A DNA stretch of 7,604 nucleotides from CAYNST01 sp964641175 (GTDB lineage Bacteria; Pseudomonadota; Gammaproteobacteria; Pseudomonadales; Cellvibrionaceae), in NCBI GenBank assembly GCA_964641175.1, contig CAZXLJ010000139.1, positions 1-7,604 on the forward strand. Reading direction: 5' to 3'. Numbering within the stretch: position 1 is the stretch's first letter; every line of letters begins with the position of its first letter. Below, piece by piece: positions 7,023 to 7,604 of the stretch. The position numbers and the translations under genes were made by a program. Below the pieces are notes generated by a model. The model had not been told where the DNA came from. It saw nothing but the letters and a program-made list of their open reading frames with translations, and did no database searches.

Positions 7023-7604
7023 ACCTGTTGAATCTTCCGTGTCCTGCAAAGCTCAATTTGTTTTTGCATATCACGGGGCGACGCGACGACGGTTATCATC
7101 AGCTGCAAACGCTGTTTCAGCTGCTTGATTACGGTGACGAGCTGTCGCTATCCTCGCGTCCAGACCCGGTGATTACCCTTGCTCCGGACTTCTCCGCCAT
7201 CCCGACGGAACTTAATCTCGTCTATCGGGCGGCCCGTCTGCTCCAGTTCACCACGGGTTGCCCCCATGGCGTGGACATTTTCCTCACCAAACGCCTGCCC
7301 GCCGGCGGGGGCATTGGCGGTGGCAGCAGTGATGCCGCCACGACGCTGGTCGGTCTCAATCAGTTATGGGGAACCGGGCTTTCCCTCGCCGAGCTGGCTA
7401 GTCTCGGCGTACAGCTTGGCGCAGATGTACCGGTATTCATCCATGGACGGTCTGCCTGGGCGGAAGGTATCGGCGAGCGACTTGCCCCGCTGGAATTGCC
7501 CGCCCGCTGGTACGTGGTTCTGGCCCCGAATTGCGCGGTCTCGACCGCCGAAGTTTTTTCCCACAAAGATTTGACAAGAAACTCGATCGCAATTAAAGTA
7601 CGCG
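7019..7604 (+). CDS. ispE: 4-diphosphocytidyl-2-C-methyl-D-erythritol kinase, 3' end outside the window
   Basis: The reading frame is open from the ATG at 7019 to the window edge, giving 195 residues of a protein that is usually about 280-290. IspE is a GHMP kinase that phosphorylates 4-diphosphocytidyl-2-C-methyl-D-erythritol with ATP in the MEP isoprenoid pathway. Visible features are PCPAKLNLFLHITGRRDDGYH (8-27, with the conserved K11), the glycine-rich ATP-binding loop LPAGGGIGGGSSDAA (93-107) and GADVPVF (134-140, with the catalytic D137). The C-terminal half of the kinase fold is missing only because the window stops. The ATG overlaps the lolB TGA (ATGA), so translation is probably coupled. 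Confidence 0.96.
   Translation, partial: MNLLNLPCPAKLNLFLHITGRRDDGYHQLQTLFQLLDYGDELSLSSRPDPVITLAPDFSAIPTELNLVYRAARLLQFTTGCPHGVDIFLTKRLPAGGGIGGGSSDAATTLVGLNQLWGTGLSLAELASLGVQLGADVPVFIHGRSAWAEGIGERLAPLELPARWYVVLAPNCAVSTAEVFSHKDLTRNSIAIKVR

Overview
The window is about 7.6 kb of densely coding, moderately GC-rich chromosomal DNA from a gammaproteobacterium. Every intact gene has a recognisable housekeeping function. The gene order moeB-prmC-prfA-hemA, divergent from TPR lipoprotein-lolB-ispE, matches my recollection of the Pseudomonas aeruginosa region PA4663-PA4669. The source is therefore probably a Pseudomonadales-type or Marinobacter-like gammaproteobacterium. The sequence alone does not fix the genus. 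I see no insertion sequence, CRISPR array, tRNA, rRNA or phage gene.

Minus strand (37-4121): hemA, prfA, prmC and moeB read leftward as one tight operon. The hemA stop TAA directly abuts the prfA ATG. The ribosome binding site of prmC overlaps the prfA stop. moeB starts ten bases after prmC. HemA makes glutamate-1-semialdehyde for haem, PrfA is release factor 1, PrmC methylates the GGQ glutamine of release factors, and MoeB activates the molybdopterin synthase small subunit or a related sulfur carrier. PrfA and PrmC are thus substrate and modifying enzyme side by side.

Intergenic region (4122-4439): about 318 bases separate the two divergent units. A good sigma70-type promoter faces hemA, with a perfect TATAAT, and an inverted repeat covers part of its -35 box and spacer. 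I could not identify a convincing promoter for the rightward unit.

Plus strand (4440-7604): first comes a TPR-rich outer-membrane lipoprotein in the position of LbcA, the partner of the CtpA protease in P. aeruginosa. A 174-base gap precedes lolB, the outer-membrane lipoprotein receptor. ispE, an isoprenoid-pathway kinase, overlaps lolB by ATGA and runs off the right edge. LolB should place both lipoproteins encoded here in the outer membrane.

I do not find a new biological system. The points most worth a second look are the hemA promoter dyad, the gap before lolB, the PLT codon-recognition tripeptide in RF1, a Leu-to-Phe change at the functional loop of LolB, and the unsettled start of the TPR lipoprotein.
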